Source of the DNA: Streptomyces sp. CT34
GTDB lineage: Bacteria > Actinomycetota > Actinomycetes > Streptomycetales > Streptomycetaceae
Reading direction: 5' to 3'
Assembly (NCBI RefSeq): GCF_000805335.1
Contig: NZ_KN708638.1
Location: 4,661,021 to 4,695,306, forward strand
Length of the DNA: 34,286 nucleotides
Positions 7,621 to 16,845 of this stretch are shown piece after piece (positions within the stretch are counted from its first letter, which is position 1; each line of letters begins with the position of its first letter). The notes under the pieces are model-generated. The model did no database searches. It was not told the DNA's origin and saw only the letters and a program-made list of their open reading frames with translations. The translations under genes were made by a program, and so were the position numbers.

Positions 7621-8139
7621 ATGCCTGCGCATTCAAAAGGGCTCACCGTCCGCCGTGCCCGGACCAGCGATGTCCCGGCCGTACGCCGCCTCATCGACGC
7701 CTACTCCAGCGACGGGATCCTGCTCGACAAAGCCACCGTCACGCTTTATGAGGACATCCAGGAGTTCTGGGTCGCCGAGCGTGACGAAGACGCCGAGGTC
7801 GTCGGCTGCGGAGCACTCCACGTCATGTGGGAAGACCTGGCAGAGGTCCGCACCCTGGCGGTGGATCCGGAGCTGAAGGGATCCGGAGTCGGCCACCAAG
7901 TCCTGGACAAGCTGCTGCGTACCGCAAGGTGGCTCGGAGTGCGACGAATTTTCTGTCTCACCTTCGAAGTCGACTTCTTCGTCAAGCACGGCTTCGTGGA
8001 GATCGGCGAGACTCCCGTAGACGGTGATGTCTACAGCGAACTGCTGCGTTCCTATGACGAGGGGGTTGCGGAGTTCCTCGGCCTCGAACGAGTGAAGCCC
8101 AACACCCTGGGTAACAGTCGCATGCTTCTGCACCTGTGA
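7621..8139 (+). CDS. argA: GNAT-family amino-acid N-acetyltransferase (N-acetylglutamate synthase-like)
   Basis: A single GNAT domain spans the 172 aa. It opens with VRRARTSDVPAVRRLID, has the core strand EVVGCGALHVMWEDLAEVRTLAVDPELKG, then the acetyl-CoA loop GSGVGHQVLDKLL and LTFEVDFFVKHGFVEIG. This arrangement matches the short ArgA of actinobacteria (mycobacterial type), which makes N-acetylglutamate for arginine synthesis. Other GNAT substrates remain possible. ATG at 7621 lies 9 nt after the BlaI-family stop, so the two form an operon. The symbol is given by family resemblance only. Confidence 0.75.
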   Translation: MPAHSKGLTVRRARTSDVPAVRRLIDAYSSDGILLDKATVTLYEDIQEFWVAERDEDAEVVGCGALHVMWEDLAEVRTLAVDPELKGSGVGHQVLDKLLRTARWLGVRRIFCLTFEVDFFVKHGFVEIGETPVDGDVYSELLRSYDEGVAEFLGLERVKPNTLGNSRMLLHL

Positions 8140-8214
8140 TCAGCGTTCTATGTCCGAATCGCTCCCCTATCTCATGGCTACGGAAGCATGCGTTCCCCGC
8201 TCACTGGGCAAGTG

Positions 8215-8240
8215 AACCCTACCCAAGGGTTTGTGTTTTT
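8215..8240 (+). terminator. Weak hairpin with T run after the acetyltransferase gene
   Basis: AACCCT-ACCCA-AGGGTT forms a 6-bp stem followed by TGTGTTTTT. The stem is short, so it may be a weak terminator or part of the lsr2 leader. Confidence 0.4.
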
Positions 8241-8242
8241 CC

Positions 8243-8264
8243 CGGAAAAGCGGTTTGCTTTCCG
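8243..8264 (+). promoter_or_regulatory. Hairpin in the lsr2 upstream region
   Basis: CGGAAAAGC pairs with GCTTTCCG, with one bulge and a 5-nt loop, 33 nt before the lsr2 start. The local sequence is AT-richer than the surroundings, the kind of DNA Lsr2 itself binds, so autoregulation is conceivable but unproven. Confidence 0.3.
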
Positions 8265-8296
8265 TCGTAATCCACATTCGATGAAAGGGAAACCCG

Positions 8297-8629
8297 GTGG
8301 CACAGAAGGTTCAGGTTCTTCTTGTGGACGACCTCGACGGCGGCGAGGCCCACGAGACCGTGACGTTCGCGCTCGACGGTAAGTCCTACGAGATCGACCT
8401 CTCGGACGCCAACGCCGACAAGCTCCGCGAGTCGCTCGCCGACTTCGTGAAGGCCGGCCGCAAGACCGGTGGCCGTTCCGCGGGCCGCGGCAAGGTCCGC
8501 GCCGCTTCCGCCGGCTCTCCTGACACGGCGAAGATCCGTGCCTGGGCCAAGGAGAACGGCTACAACGTCAATGACCGCGGCCGTGTCCCCGCCGAGATCC
8601 GCGAGGCATTCGAGAAGGCCAACGCCTGA
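8297..8629 (+). CDS. lsr2: Lsr2 nucleoid-associated protein
   Basis: Actinobacterial H-NS-like protein that coats AT-rich DNA and silences horizontally acquired and specialised-metabolite genes. The N-terminal dimerisation domain reads QKVQVLLVDDLDGGEAHETVTFALDG. After a basic Gly/Arg linker (RKTGGRSAGRGK), the C-terminal DNA-binding domain holds IRAWAKENGYNVNDRGRVP, where RGR is the AT-hook-like minor-groove motif. Length is 110 aa, as normal. GTG at 8297 has AAAGGGA 6 nt upstream. Its last 70 nt overlap a convergent gene on the other strand. Streptomyces usually also encodes an Lsr2-like paralogue elsewhere. Confidence 0.95.
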   Translation: MAQKVQVLLVDDLDGGEAHETVTFALDGKSYEIDLSDANADKLRESLADFVKAGRKTGGRSAGRGKVRAASAGSPDTAKIRAWAKENGYNVNDRGRVPAEIREAFEKANA

Positions 8630-9261
8630 TCGCCGCACGCGCGATCCGATTGAGCATTACGAGCACGTACCAATCGGGCACGGTGGCACTCGGTCGCCGC
8701 CGCGCTCACGAGCCGTACGAGGTCGGGGGCGCCCCCACCGTCCCCGATTCCTGCCCCGAACCCCGTGGTGGGCAGGGAATTCTCCACCTCGTACCCAGGC
8801 CGGGGAGGCCGCACCCACCCCGCGGCCTCCCGCGCGCCGAATCCGCCTGACACCCGGCCCCCCGGGGGGAGCGACGGCGCGGGCATCCGGTCACCGGCGC
8901 CACGTGCCGTGAGATCCACCGCGAGTGCTCCCCACTCCAGCCATTCCAGGATTCCCGGGAGTTCCTCGGCGCCGCCGGCCGCGATGAGCACGAGCAATTT
9001 CGGCCGATCCCCGAGGTGTTTCCCGCCGCGTCCGCCCCTGAGGAACGCGACCGGCCCCGCGAGCGGCAGCCGCCGCAGCACGGCGATTCCGGCGTCGGCC
9101 GGCATCTCCAGGGCGTCGAAGCGCGCCCCTGTGAGGAGTTCCACCGGCTCCGTGCCGGTGGTCGGCCAGCCCATTTCCTCCTCGTACCACCGGCGGACGG
9201 CGGAGAGGGGGGAGCGGGGTCGCGGAAGTGCGCGGGGCATGCCTGGTGCAACTCCCGGCAC
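8560..9261 (-). CDS. Prim-Pol-like (bifunctional primase/polymerase N-terminal-type) conserved hypothetical protein
   Basis: A 233-aa protein of a type I recall between clpC and lsr2 in Streptomyces. It resembles the N-terminal Prim-Pol fold in fragments such as YEEEMGWPTTGTEPVELLTG, RFDALEMPADAGIAVLRRL, PGILEWLEWGALAVDL and GWVRPP. No clear DxD catalytic pair is visible, so enzymatic activity is doubtful. The C-terminal ASRISAGTRPRSLTL recalls the conserved end of this family, which supports the stop at 8560 and hence a true 70-bp tail-to-tail overlap with lsr2. The start is either GTG 9261 or ATG 9240; the latter has GGGAG ~11 nt upstream. Confidence 0.7.
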   Translation of the reverse strand: MPGVAPGMPRALPRPRSPLSAVRRWYEEEMGWPTTGTEPVELLTGARFDALEMPADAGIAVLRRLPLAGPVAFLRGGRGGKHLGDRPKLLVLIAAGGAEELPGILEWLEWGALAVDLTARGAGDRMPAPSLPPGGRVSGGFGAREAAGWVRPPRPGYEVENSLPTTGFGAGIGDGGGAPDLVRLVSAAATECHRARLVRARNAQSDRACGDQALAFSNASRISAGTRPRSLTL

Positions 9262-9498
9262 CGCGGGAAGTTACGTTGGGTATACGTAAGGGCGCGTTCC
9301 GTATATACCCAGGGGGAGTGCGGGCGCGTCCGGTGGTGTGCGGATGTTCGCCCGTAGCGGATGGAAAAGGCCCGCGCCGCATGGAGTGTCAGTGGCAGCG
9401 GGTAAGAAAGTCTCAGTGGGAAGAGACGCTGTGACCGGCGCTCAAGCGGTTCGCCGCGGTCTCCGGCCGGCGGCCGACGGCGTGTCGGCCAGGCCCGC
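9262..9498. other. Divergent intergenic region upstream of clpC, distal part
   Basis: No gene is supported here. Near 9283-9312 there are AT-richer dyad-like words (GGGTATACG ... CGTATATACCC) that could be a promoter or operator for the minus-strand Prim-Pol-like gene. A short open frame at 9338-9598 has no ribosome binding site and no recognisable content. Confidence 0.5.
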
Positions 9499-9512
9499 GT
9501 TCGCCACGGGCG
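9499..9512 (+). promoter_or_regulatory. Candidate ClgR-binding box upstream of clpC
   Basis: GTTCGCCACGGGCG fits GTTCGC-N5-GCG, which I recall as the motif bound by the activator ClgR at clpP1P2, clpC and lon promoters in Streptomyces. It sits 31 nt upstream of the -35 of the SigR-like promoter, a sensible place for an activator. Confidence 0.6.
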
Positions 9513-9543
9513 TAGTGGCGGTGGGCGTATATGCCTGGCCTGC

Positions 9544-9570
9544 GGGAACATCGTCTCGCACCATCGAGTT
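9544..9570 (+). promoter_or_regulatory. SigR-type promoter for clpC
   Basis: GGGAAC at 9544-9549, 18 nt, then GTT at 9568-9570 matches the SigR (disulphide stress) consensus GGGAAT-N18-GTT at all but one position. clpC is a reported SigR target in S. coelicolor (from memory). The predicted transcript would have a ~160-nt leader. Confidence 0.7.
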
Positions 9571-9652
9571 GGAGCAGATGTCAGCTGTTCGGCAGTAAAT
9601 TTCCCCGTCGGAGCGGGGTGATCCGGACGGGTGTCGGCAGTTGGAATGAGCT

Positions 9653-9669
9653 GTCCCGCCCTGCGGGAC
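9653..9669 (+). promoter_or_regulatory. Perfect hairpin in the clpC leader
   Basis: GTCCCGC-CCT-GCGGGAC is a perfect 7-bp dyad with a 3-nt loop, 67 nt before the clpC ATG. It is followed directly by TAGCAT, a possible vegetative -10, so the dyad could also be an operator. Confidence 0.4.
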
Positions 9670-9736
9670 TAGCATGCGGAAGGACAGGGAGGGGACCGAC
9701 CCCTAACTGCCTGACCGCTCTGAGGAGCGATTAACG

Positions 9737-12262
<2,526 letters not shown>

Positions 12263-12277
12263 TCCCCGACCCACGCA

Positions 12278-12315
12278 GCCGCCCCGGAACCATTCCACGG
12301 TTCCGGGGCGGCTTT
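12278..12315 (+). terminator. Terminator of clpC
   Basis: Perfect 14-bp stem GCCGCCCCGGAACC / GGTTCCGGGGCGGC, 7-nt loop, followed by TTT. The ACGC/GCGT flanks could extend the stem. Confidence 0.85.
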
Positions 12316-12319
12316 GCGT

Positions 12320-12720
12320 TGGAGGGCTCTCTCACGTGCGGGGCGGGGGAGCGCCAGGTCCAGCTCCGTCGCGTGGTTCCGGCAGACGACGGAGAGGAAG
12401 TGGACGCGCAGGCGCGCGGCCCGGTCGTCCGGTCCGTCGCCCTTGGCGATCAACTCCCGTAGCCGGTCCGCCCGTTCGCGAGGGCGTGGGCCACCGCCAT
12501 GCGGACGATGTCCTTCCACCGGGAGTCCGCCGCATGGTCCACCAGCGGACCGAAGTCGCCCTCCTCGATCTCGATGACGGCCCTGGCGCCCAGGTAGTCC
12601 TGCAAGGTGCGGCGCACGAAGTCCACGGAACCGGGGCGGGTTCGCGCCGCAGGCCGCTGCGCAGGAGGAGGCGGCGGACGACGGCGGAGGCCGGGCCCTG
12701 GGACGCGGCGGCGGGGTGCT
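12320..12720 (-). pseudogene. Frameshifted C-terminal remnant of a NACHT-domain ATPase
   Basis: Three minus-strand reading frames together spell the conserved C-terminal part of the actinobacterial NACHT NTPase family. From 12720 downward they read LLLRSGLRREPAP, then after a frame change near 12630 VDFVRRTLQDYLGARAVIE ... WKDIVRMAVAHA, then after another near 12484 RERADRLRELIAKGD ... HFLSVVCRNHATELD. Family members read closely like RSGLLREPVPGRVDFVHRTFQDYLGA. The Walker A/B part and the N-terminus are absent and the C-terminus runs into the clpC terminator. At least two single-base indels are needed, so it cannot make the protein. It looks like a decayed signalling-ATPase or defence-type gene. 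Confidence 0.65.
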
Positions 12721-13252
12721 GACGGGTCCACGTGCGGTCCGCCCGCCTCCTGCGATGACGCTGCGCCGTGCTGACGAGGTGGCGTGATGACGTGCTGACG
12801 CGGGGCCGTGTCTGTCGGGTCTGTCGTCTCCGGATCGGGTTGGGGCGGTGGGCCGGTGGCGGTCAGGTGTTTTCGGGAATGCAGTGAACGGGAAACCGTC
12901 GGGCGGAATTGGGTAACCCAGGTCACATTCGCGGCGGATTTCGCGTAATGCGGGTCACAGTGAATCCCTTTTCGCTGGTGACTTGAGGCACATGGATTTG
13001 GGGCCTACTAGGGGTGTTAGGGGAATGGGGGCGGGGTGGTTCCGGGGGGTCGGATTCCGGTGGGGAGGGGTGCCGGAGCGGGGGTTCGTCGAGCGTGGCG
13101 CGCTCGGGTCGCGTATGGAGAAATTCCAGGTCAGAGGCCATTGTGGGGAGGGCGGTCGGGTCGGTTTGGGGTGTTTTGTGCGCGCCTCGGCGGAGGCGGT
13201 TCCGCACCGTTGATCGGCAGCCCCGAATACGGACTCCGATAGTAGAAAGGGC
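12721..13252. other. Non-coding stretch between the NACHT remnant and the M23 peptidase leader
   Basis: Short open frames on both strands have no ribosome binding sites or recognisable products. The sequence from ~12930 to 13240 is locally rich in G and T on the plus strand and probably contains the M23 promoter (GATAGTAG near 13238-13245 is a possible -10). No further gene is supported. Confidence 0.5.
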
Positions 13253-13312
13253 CCCTTGGCGTCATGGCGAACGCGGGTTACCAAGGGATGGCGCTCCCGG
13301 ACCGCAGCCGGG
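13253..13312 (+). promoter_or_regulatory. Structured leader of the M23 peptidase gene
   Basis: Two hairpins are seen in the 100 nt before the start. CCCTTGG (13253-13259) pairs with CCAAGGG (13281-13287) around a 21-nt loop. CCCGG (13296-13300) pairs with CCGGG (13308-13312). Conserved pieces of the ydaO c-di-AMP riboswitch are not present, so no known riboswitch class is claimed. Confidence 0.4.
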
Positions 13313-13349
13313 AAAACACCCCTTCACTTTCCCTGGAGAGAAAACCCGC

Positions 13350-14060
13350 ATGTCGAAGTTTGCCGCGATACGTAATTCCCGGAAGTCCACCGAGGTCGCG
13401 AAGTCGGCCACCAAGGCCGCGAAGTCGGCGCTGCGCAATCGGGTGGCCGTGGTGGCCGCCGGTGCCGGTATGGCCGCCGCGCTGGGCGCCGGGGTCGCCT
13501 CCGCCGCGGACGGCGGGCTGCTGCATCTGACCGCCGCTACCGGCTCGGCCGTCAGCGCCCAGGCCGAAGCGCAGGCCAAGGCCGTCGCCGATGCCAAGGC
13601 AGCCGCGGCGAAGGCCAAGGTGGACGCGGCGAAGAAGGCCAACGCCTGGGTGAAGCCGGTCGAGAAGTACGTCCTCGGAGAGCCCTTCGGCATCGCAGGC
13701 AGCCACTGGGCGCACAAGCACAGCGGTCAGGACTTCGTCGTGCCGACCGGCACCCAGGTCCACGCCGTGCACAAGGGCACCGTCGTCAAGGCCGGTCCGT
13801 GGGGCGGCGGCGACGGTCCGGCCTACGGCAACGCGATCGTGATCAAGCACGACGACGGCATGTACACCCAGTACGCGCACCTCTCGAAGATCGAGGTCCA
13901 GGTCGGCCAGCAGGTCGACACCGGCCAGCAGATCGGTCTTTCCGGGAGCACCGGCAACTCAACCGGTCCCCACCTGCACTTCGAGGTCCGCACCGGCCCC
14001 AACTACGGGTCGGGCATCGAACCGACCGGATTCCTGCGGGCTCACGGCGACGCCGTCTGA
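13350..14060 (+). CDS. Secreted M23-family peptidoglycan endopeptidase
   Basis: Zinc metallopeptidase of the LytM/M23 type that cuts peptide cross-links in the wall. From ATG 13350 (GGAGAG at 13335-13340), a basic N-terminus leads to a hydrophobic stretch at ~32-50 and an export cleavage site after ASA (~53). An Ala/Lys-rich probable coiled segment follows at ~68-98. The M23 domain covers ~105-230: the HSGQD motif gives H124 and D128, AHLS gives H177, and HLH gives H208/H210, a complete metal and catalytic set. Length is 236 aa. It overlaps the convergent TetR gene by 19 nt. It likely acts in cell-wall remodelling. Confidence 0.9.
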   Translation: MSKFAAIRNSRKSTEVAKSATKAAKSALRNRVAVVAAGAGMAAALGAGVASAADGGLLHLTAATGSAVSAQAEAQAKAVADAKAAAAKAKVDAAKKANAWVKPVEKYVLGEPFGIAGSHWAHKHSGQDFVVPTGTQVHAVHKGTVVKAGPWGGGDGPAYGNAIVIKHDDGMYTQYAHLSKIEVQVGQQVDTGQQIGLSGSTGNSTGPHLHFEVRTGPNYGSGIEPTGFLRAHGDAV

Positions 14061-14656
14061 GCTGAATCCGGCCGGACTGGCCGGCGGCTCGGCGGGTTTG
14101 CCGCCGTGACCAGTTCGGTGGCGACCCTGAGGATGGCCTCGCGCTTCTCCTCGGGGTCGCCCACCACGTCCTGCATCGCGAACATGCCCGCATGCATCGA
14201 GAACAGCGCCGTGATGCAGCGCACTTGATCCACCAGCTCCGCGTCGGGCTCCTTGAGCAGCCCGTAGAGCGTCAGCATCCGCTCCTTGAAGCGCTCGCCG
14301 ATGGTGAGGTCCCGCACGGTGGCCTGGTTTTCCTGCATGAAACGGAAAAGGGCCTCGGAGGAGCGCAGCGACTCGCTGTAGCGGCGGATCAGCTCCTGCT
14401 TGGTCTCCAGGGTGCGCGGCTGCCCCTCGGCCCAGGTGATCAGCTCGTCGATGGGCCCGCACAGGTCCTCGAAGAGGCTGATGATGATGTCTTCCTTGGT
14501 CTTGAAGTGGTAGTAGAGCGCCGCCTTGGTGACCTCCAGCCGCTCGGCGATCTCGCGCAGCGAGGTCTTCTCGTAGCCCTGTTCCGCGAACAGCTCCAGA
14601 GCGACGTCCTGAATGCGCTGACGGGTGTTCCCCTTGCGCGGGTGCGGTGTGCCCAT
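14042..14656 (-). CDS. TetR-family transcriptional regulator
   Basis: The N-terminal helix-turn-helix is typical: RQRIQDVALELFAEQGYEKTS followed by LREIAERLEVTKAALYYHF (residues ~11-53). The rest is the helical ligand-binding/dimer domain. Length is 204 aa. It is divergent from the DHA2 efflux gene at 14844, and a 22-bp inverted repeat spans the shared promoter region, so it probably represses both the transporter and itself until a drug-like ligand binds. Its 3' end overlaps the M23 gene on the other strand by 19 nt. Confidence 0.9.
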   Translation of the reverse strand: MGTPHPRKGNTRQRIQDVALELFAEQGYEKTSLREIAERLEVTKAALYYHFKTKEDIIISLFEDLCGPIDELITWAEGQPRTLETKQELIRRYSESLRSSEALFRFMQENQATVRDLTIGERFKERMLTLYGLLKEPDAELVDQVRCITALFSMHAGMFAMQDVVGDPEEKREAILRVATELVTAANPPSRRPVRPDSAQTASP

Positions 14657-14756
14657 GGTGCTCTCCTGCGGTGACTGCGGTGTCGTTCCGGCTGACGGCC
14701 TGCCCGTCCAGCAGACACTGCCCCGCTGGTCAGGCGCTATCCGCCGGGCCTCGAAA

Positions 14757-14828
14757 ACTTACTTGACGCCCGGCTAGTGGCTTCTCTATCTTACGTACCG
14801 TACCGAACTAGCCGGGCGGCAAGTAAGT
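14757..14828. promoter_or_regulatory. Large inverted repeat: candidate operator of the TetR/MFS pair
   Basis: Arm 14757-14778 (ACTTACTTGACG...GGCTAGT) and arm 14807-14828 (ACTAGCC...AAGTAAGT) are reverse complements over 22 nt with a single mismatch, separated by 28 nt. Each arm is only weakly palindromic itself (about 12 of 22). The arms overlap the promoter elements of the transporter gene, as expected for two bound repressor dimers, one per arm. Confidence 0.75.
14763..14792 (+). promoter_or_regulatory. Promoter of the MFS efflux gene
   Basis: TTGACG (14763-14768), 18-nt spacer, TATCTT (14787-14792) is a good vegetative promoter. The -35 box lies inside the left arm of the inverted repeat, so repressor binding would block it. 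Confidence 0.65.
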
Positions 14829-14843
14829 AAGAAAGATGGGGAA

Positions 14844-16466
14844 GTGATGGGGATGTCGCGGACCGCGGCCCCGACGGGGGACATACCGGAGCAGAGCACG
14901 GGCAGAAAGCCCGCCGGCGTACGGATGGTGCTCTTCGCGCTGATGATCGCGATGCTCCTCGCGATGCTGGACAACATGATCGTCGGCACCGCGATGCCGA
15001 CGATCGTCGGTGAACTGGGCGGGCTGGCGCACCTGTCCTGGGTGGTCACCGCCTACACGCTGGCCACGGCCGCATCGACGCCGATCTGGGGCAAGCTCGG
15101 CGACATGTACGGGCGCAAGGGCGTCTTCCTCACGTCCATCGTGCTCTTCCTGATCGGCTCCGCGCTGTCCGGCATGGCGCAGGACATGAACCAGCTGATC
15201 GGCTTCCGCGCCGTCCAGGGACTGGGCGCCGGCGGCCTGATGGTCGGCGTCATGGCCATCATCGGCGACCTGATCCCGCCCCGGGAACGCGGCAAGTACC
15301 AGGGCATGATGGCCGGCGTCATGGCCATCGCGATGATCGGCGGGCCGCTCGTCGGCGGCACGATCACCGACCACCTCGGCTGGCGCTGGAGCTTCTACAT
15401 CAACCTGCCGCTCGGTGCGATCGCGCTGATCATGGTCACCGCGGTGCTGCACCTCCCGAAGAAGCGCTCGCGCACCCGGATCGACTACGCCGGCGCCGCG
15501 CTGCTCACGATCGGCATCACCTCGCTCGTGCTGATCACCACCTGGGGCGGCACCCAGTACGCCTGGCTCTCCGGCCAGATCGTGGGTCTGGGCGTCCTCG
15601 GCGTCGTCGCGCTGATCGCCTTCCTCTTCGTCGAGCGCAAGGTCAGTGACCCGGTCCTGCCGCTGCACATCTTCAGCAACGGCAACTTCTCGCTGGTCAC
15701 GGTCATCGGCTTCCTGGTCGGCTTCGTGATGTTCGGCTCGATGACGTTCCTGCCGCTGTTCCAGCAGTCCGTACAGGGCGCCTCGGCCACCAACTCCGGT
15801 CTGCTGCTGCTCCCGATGCTGCTGTCGATGATGGTGGTCTCGCTCATCGCGGGCCGGGTCACCACCCAGACCGGCCGGTACAAGATCTTCGTGACCCTCG
15901 GCGGCGCGCTGATCACCGCCGGCTTGGCGCTGCTCGCCCTGATGGACACCGGCACCACCCGCTTCACGTCCGGTGCGTACATGGCGGTGCTCGGCGCCGG
16001 TATGGGCTGCCTGATGCAGACCACGATGCTGATCGCGCAGAACAGCGTGGAGATGAAGGACATGGGCGTCGGCTCCTCGTCCGCCACCCTGTTCCGCACC
16101 ATCGGCGGCTCCTTCGGCGTCGCGATCCTCGGCGCGATCTTCACCAACGAGGTCCAGTCGACGATGGTCGCCCGCCTCGGCAAGGCCGCGCAGAAGATGA
16201 CCACCGGCGGCGCCCAGATGGACCCGAAGGGCCTGGCCAAGCTCCCGGCGCCGGTCAAGGACGCGTACGCCCATGCGGTGGCCTCCGGTACGCACCATGT
16301 GTTCCTGTGGGGCGCGGCCATCAGCGTCATCGGCTTCGTCGCGGCGTGGTTCCTGAAGGAGGTGCCGCTGCGGGGTGGCCCTGCCGCGAAGGCGGGGGCC
16401 GCGGCGGATGCGGATGCGGGTGCGGGTGCTCCTGCGGAGCGGGCGGTGGTCGTCGACGCCGTCTGA
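14844..16466 (+). CDS. DHA2-family (EmrB/QacA-type, 14-TM) MFS drug efflux transporter
   Basis: Proton-driven multidrug exporter in the cytoplasmic membrane. 540 aa with the hydrophobicity of about 14 helices. Signature pieces are LDNMIVGTAMPTI in helix 1, the loop 2-3 motif GKLGDMYGRKG (motif A), RAVQGLGAGGLM (motif B), IGGPLVGG (motif C) and GWRWSFYINLP typical of the DHA2 group. The C-terminus is a short Ala/Gly tail. The start may be GTG 14844, ATG 14847 or ATG 14853; GGGGA at 14838 best suits 14853. It is regulated with the divergent TetR gene. The drug transported cannot be read from the sequence. Confidence 0.93.
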   Translation: MMGMSRTAAPTGDIPEQSTGRKPAGVRMVLFALMIAMLLAMLDNMIVGTAMPTIVGELGGLAHLSWVVTAYTLATAASTPIWGKLGDMYGRKGVFLTSIVLFLIGSALSGMAQDMNQLIGFRAVQGLGAGGLMVGVMAIIGDLIPPRERGKYQGMMAGVMAIAMIGGPLVGGTITDHLGWRWSFYINLPLGAIALIMVTAVLHLPKKRSRTRIDYAGAALLTIGITSLVLITTWGGTQYAWLSGQIVGLGVLGVVALIAFLFVERKVSDPVLPLHIFSNGNFSLVTVIGFLVGFVMFGSMTFLPLFQQSVQGASATNSGLLLLPMLLSMMVVSLIAGRVTTQTGRYKIFVTLGGALITAGLALLALMDTGTTRFTSGAYMAVLGAGMGCLMQTTMLIAQNSVEMKDMGVGSSSATLFRTIGGSFGVAILGAIFTNEVQSTMVARLGKAAQKMTTGGAQMDPKGLAKLPAPVKDAYAHAVASGTHHVFLWGAAISVIGFVAAWFLKEVPLRGGPAAKAGAAADADAGAGAPAERAVVVDAV

Positions 16467-16483
16467 GGGCGCGCCTACCGCAA

Positions 16484-16522
16484 GCGGCCCCGGTGTACGT
16501 ACGTCACGTACGCCGGGGCCGC
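16484..16522. terminator. Bidirectional hairpin between the MFS gene and the DUF397 gene
   Basis: 17-nt arms GCGGCCCCGGTGTACGT / ACGTACGCCGGGGCCGC with one mismatch and a 5-nt loop. It lies between convergent genes and has no T tract. Confidence 0.7.
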
Positions 16523-16545
16523 GGTGTTGAAGGGCTGAACGGACT

Positions 16546-16845
16546 TCAGAAGGTGGGGAGTTCGCTGCTCTTCACGGCGGCGACGAACCCCGCCCAGCCG
16601 GCGGCCGGGAACACGAGCGCGGGGCCGTGCGGGTTCTTGCTGTCGCGGACGGGGACGACGTCGGGGAGGTTGTCGGACACCTCGATGCAGTTGGCCCCGT
16701 CGGGATTGCTGTAGCTGCTCTTGCGCCAGGTGGCAGCGCCGAGGAAGTCGTCCGACACCTCAATGCAGTTACCGCCGTCGGCATTGCTGTAGCTGCTCTT
16801 GCGCCAAGTGGCAGTGCTCAGGTCAATCCTGTTGCTGCGCTTCAT
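16546..16845 (-). CDS. DUF397-domain protein with an internal duplication
   Basis: Small 99-aa protein of the DUF397 family, which in Streptomyces accompanies XRE regulators (WhiJ-type loci) and is thought to act as their partner. The core motif WRKSSYSN...GNCIEVSD occurs twice, 26 residues apart (first copy from ~residue 14, second from ~40). It is followed once by the usual end VPVRDSKNPHGPALVFPAAGWAGFV. A normal member has one copy and ~65-80 aa. Its ATG overlaps the end of the upstream XRE gene by 23 nt, so the two are cotranscribed and coupled. Confidence 0.9.
   Translation of the reverse strand: MKRSNRIDLSTATWRKSSYSNADGGNCIEVSDDFLGAATWRKSSYSNPDGANCIEVSDNLPDVVPVRDSKNPHGPALVFPAAGWAGFVAAVKSSELPTF
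16705..16806 (-). repeat. Tandem duplication inside the DUF397 gene
   Basis: A 24-nt exact word (ATTGCTGTAGCTGC... to ...GCGCCA) occurs at 16705-16728 and 16783-16806, 78 nt apart. The flanks are similar but diverged, so the duplication is not brand new. Confidence 0.9.

Noticed and set aside
9338..9598. 86-codon plus-strand frame in the clpC upstream region
   Set aside because: It runs through the ClgR box and the SigR promoter and has no ribosome binding site or recognisable product.
12927..13349. ydaO-type c-di-AMP riboswitch upstream of the M23 peptidase
   Set aside because: Expected because disA is nearby and wall hydrolases often carry it, but conserved pieces (for example a GCCGAATCCG-like start and a CAGCTAAC-like end) are not present.
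13014..13349. Longer start for the M23 peptidase
   Set aside because: Would place ~110 unrelated residues before the signal peptide; GGAGAG supports ATG 13350.
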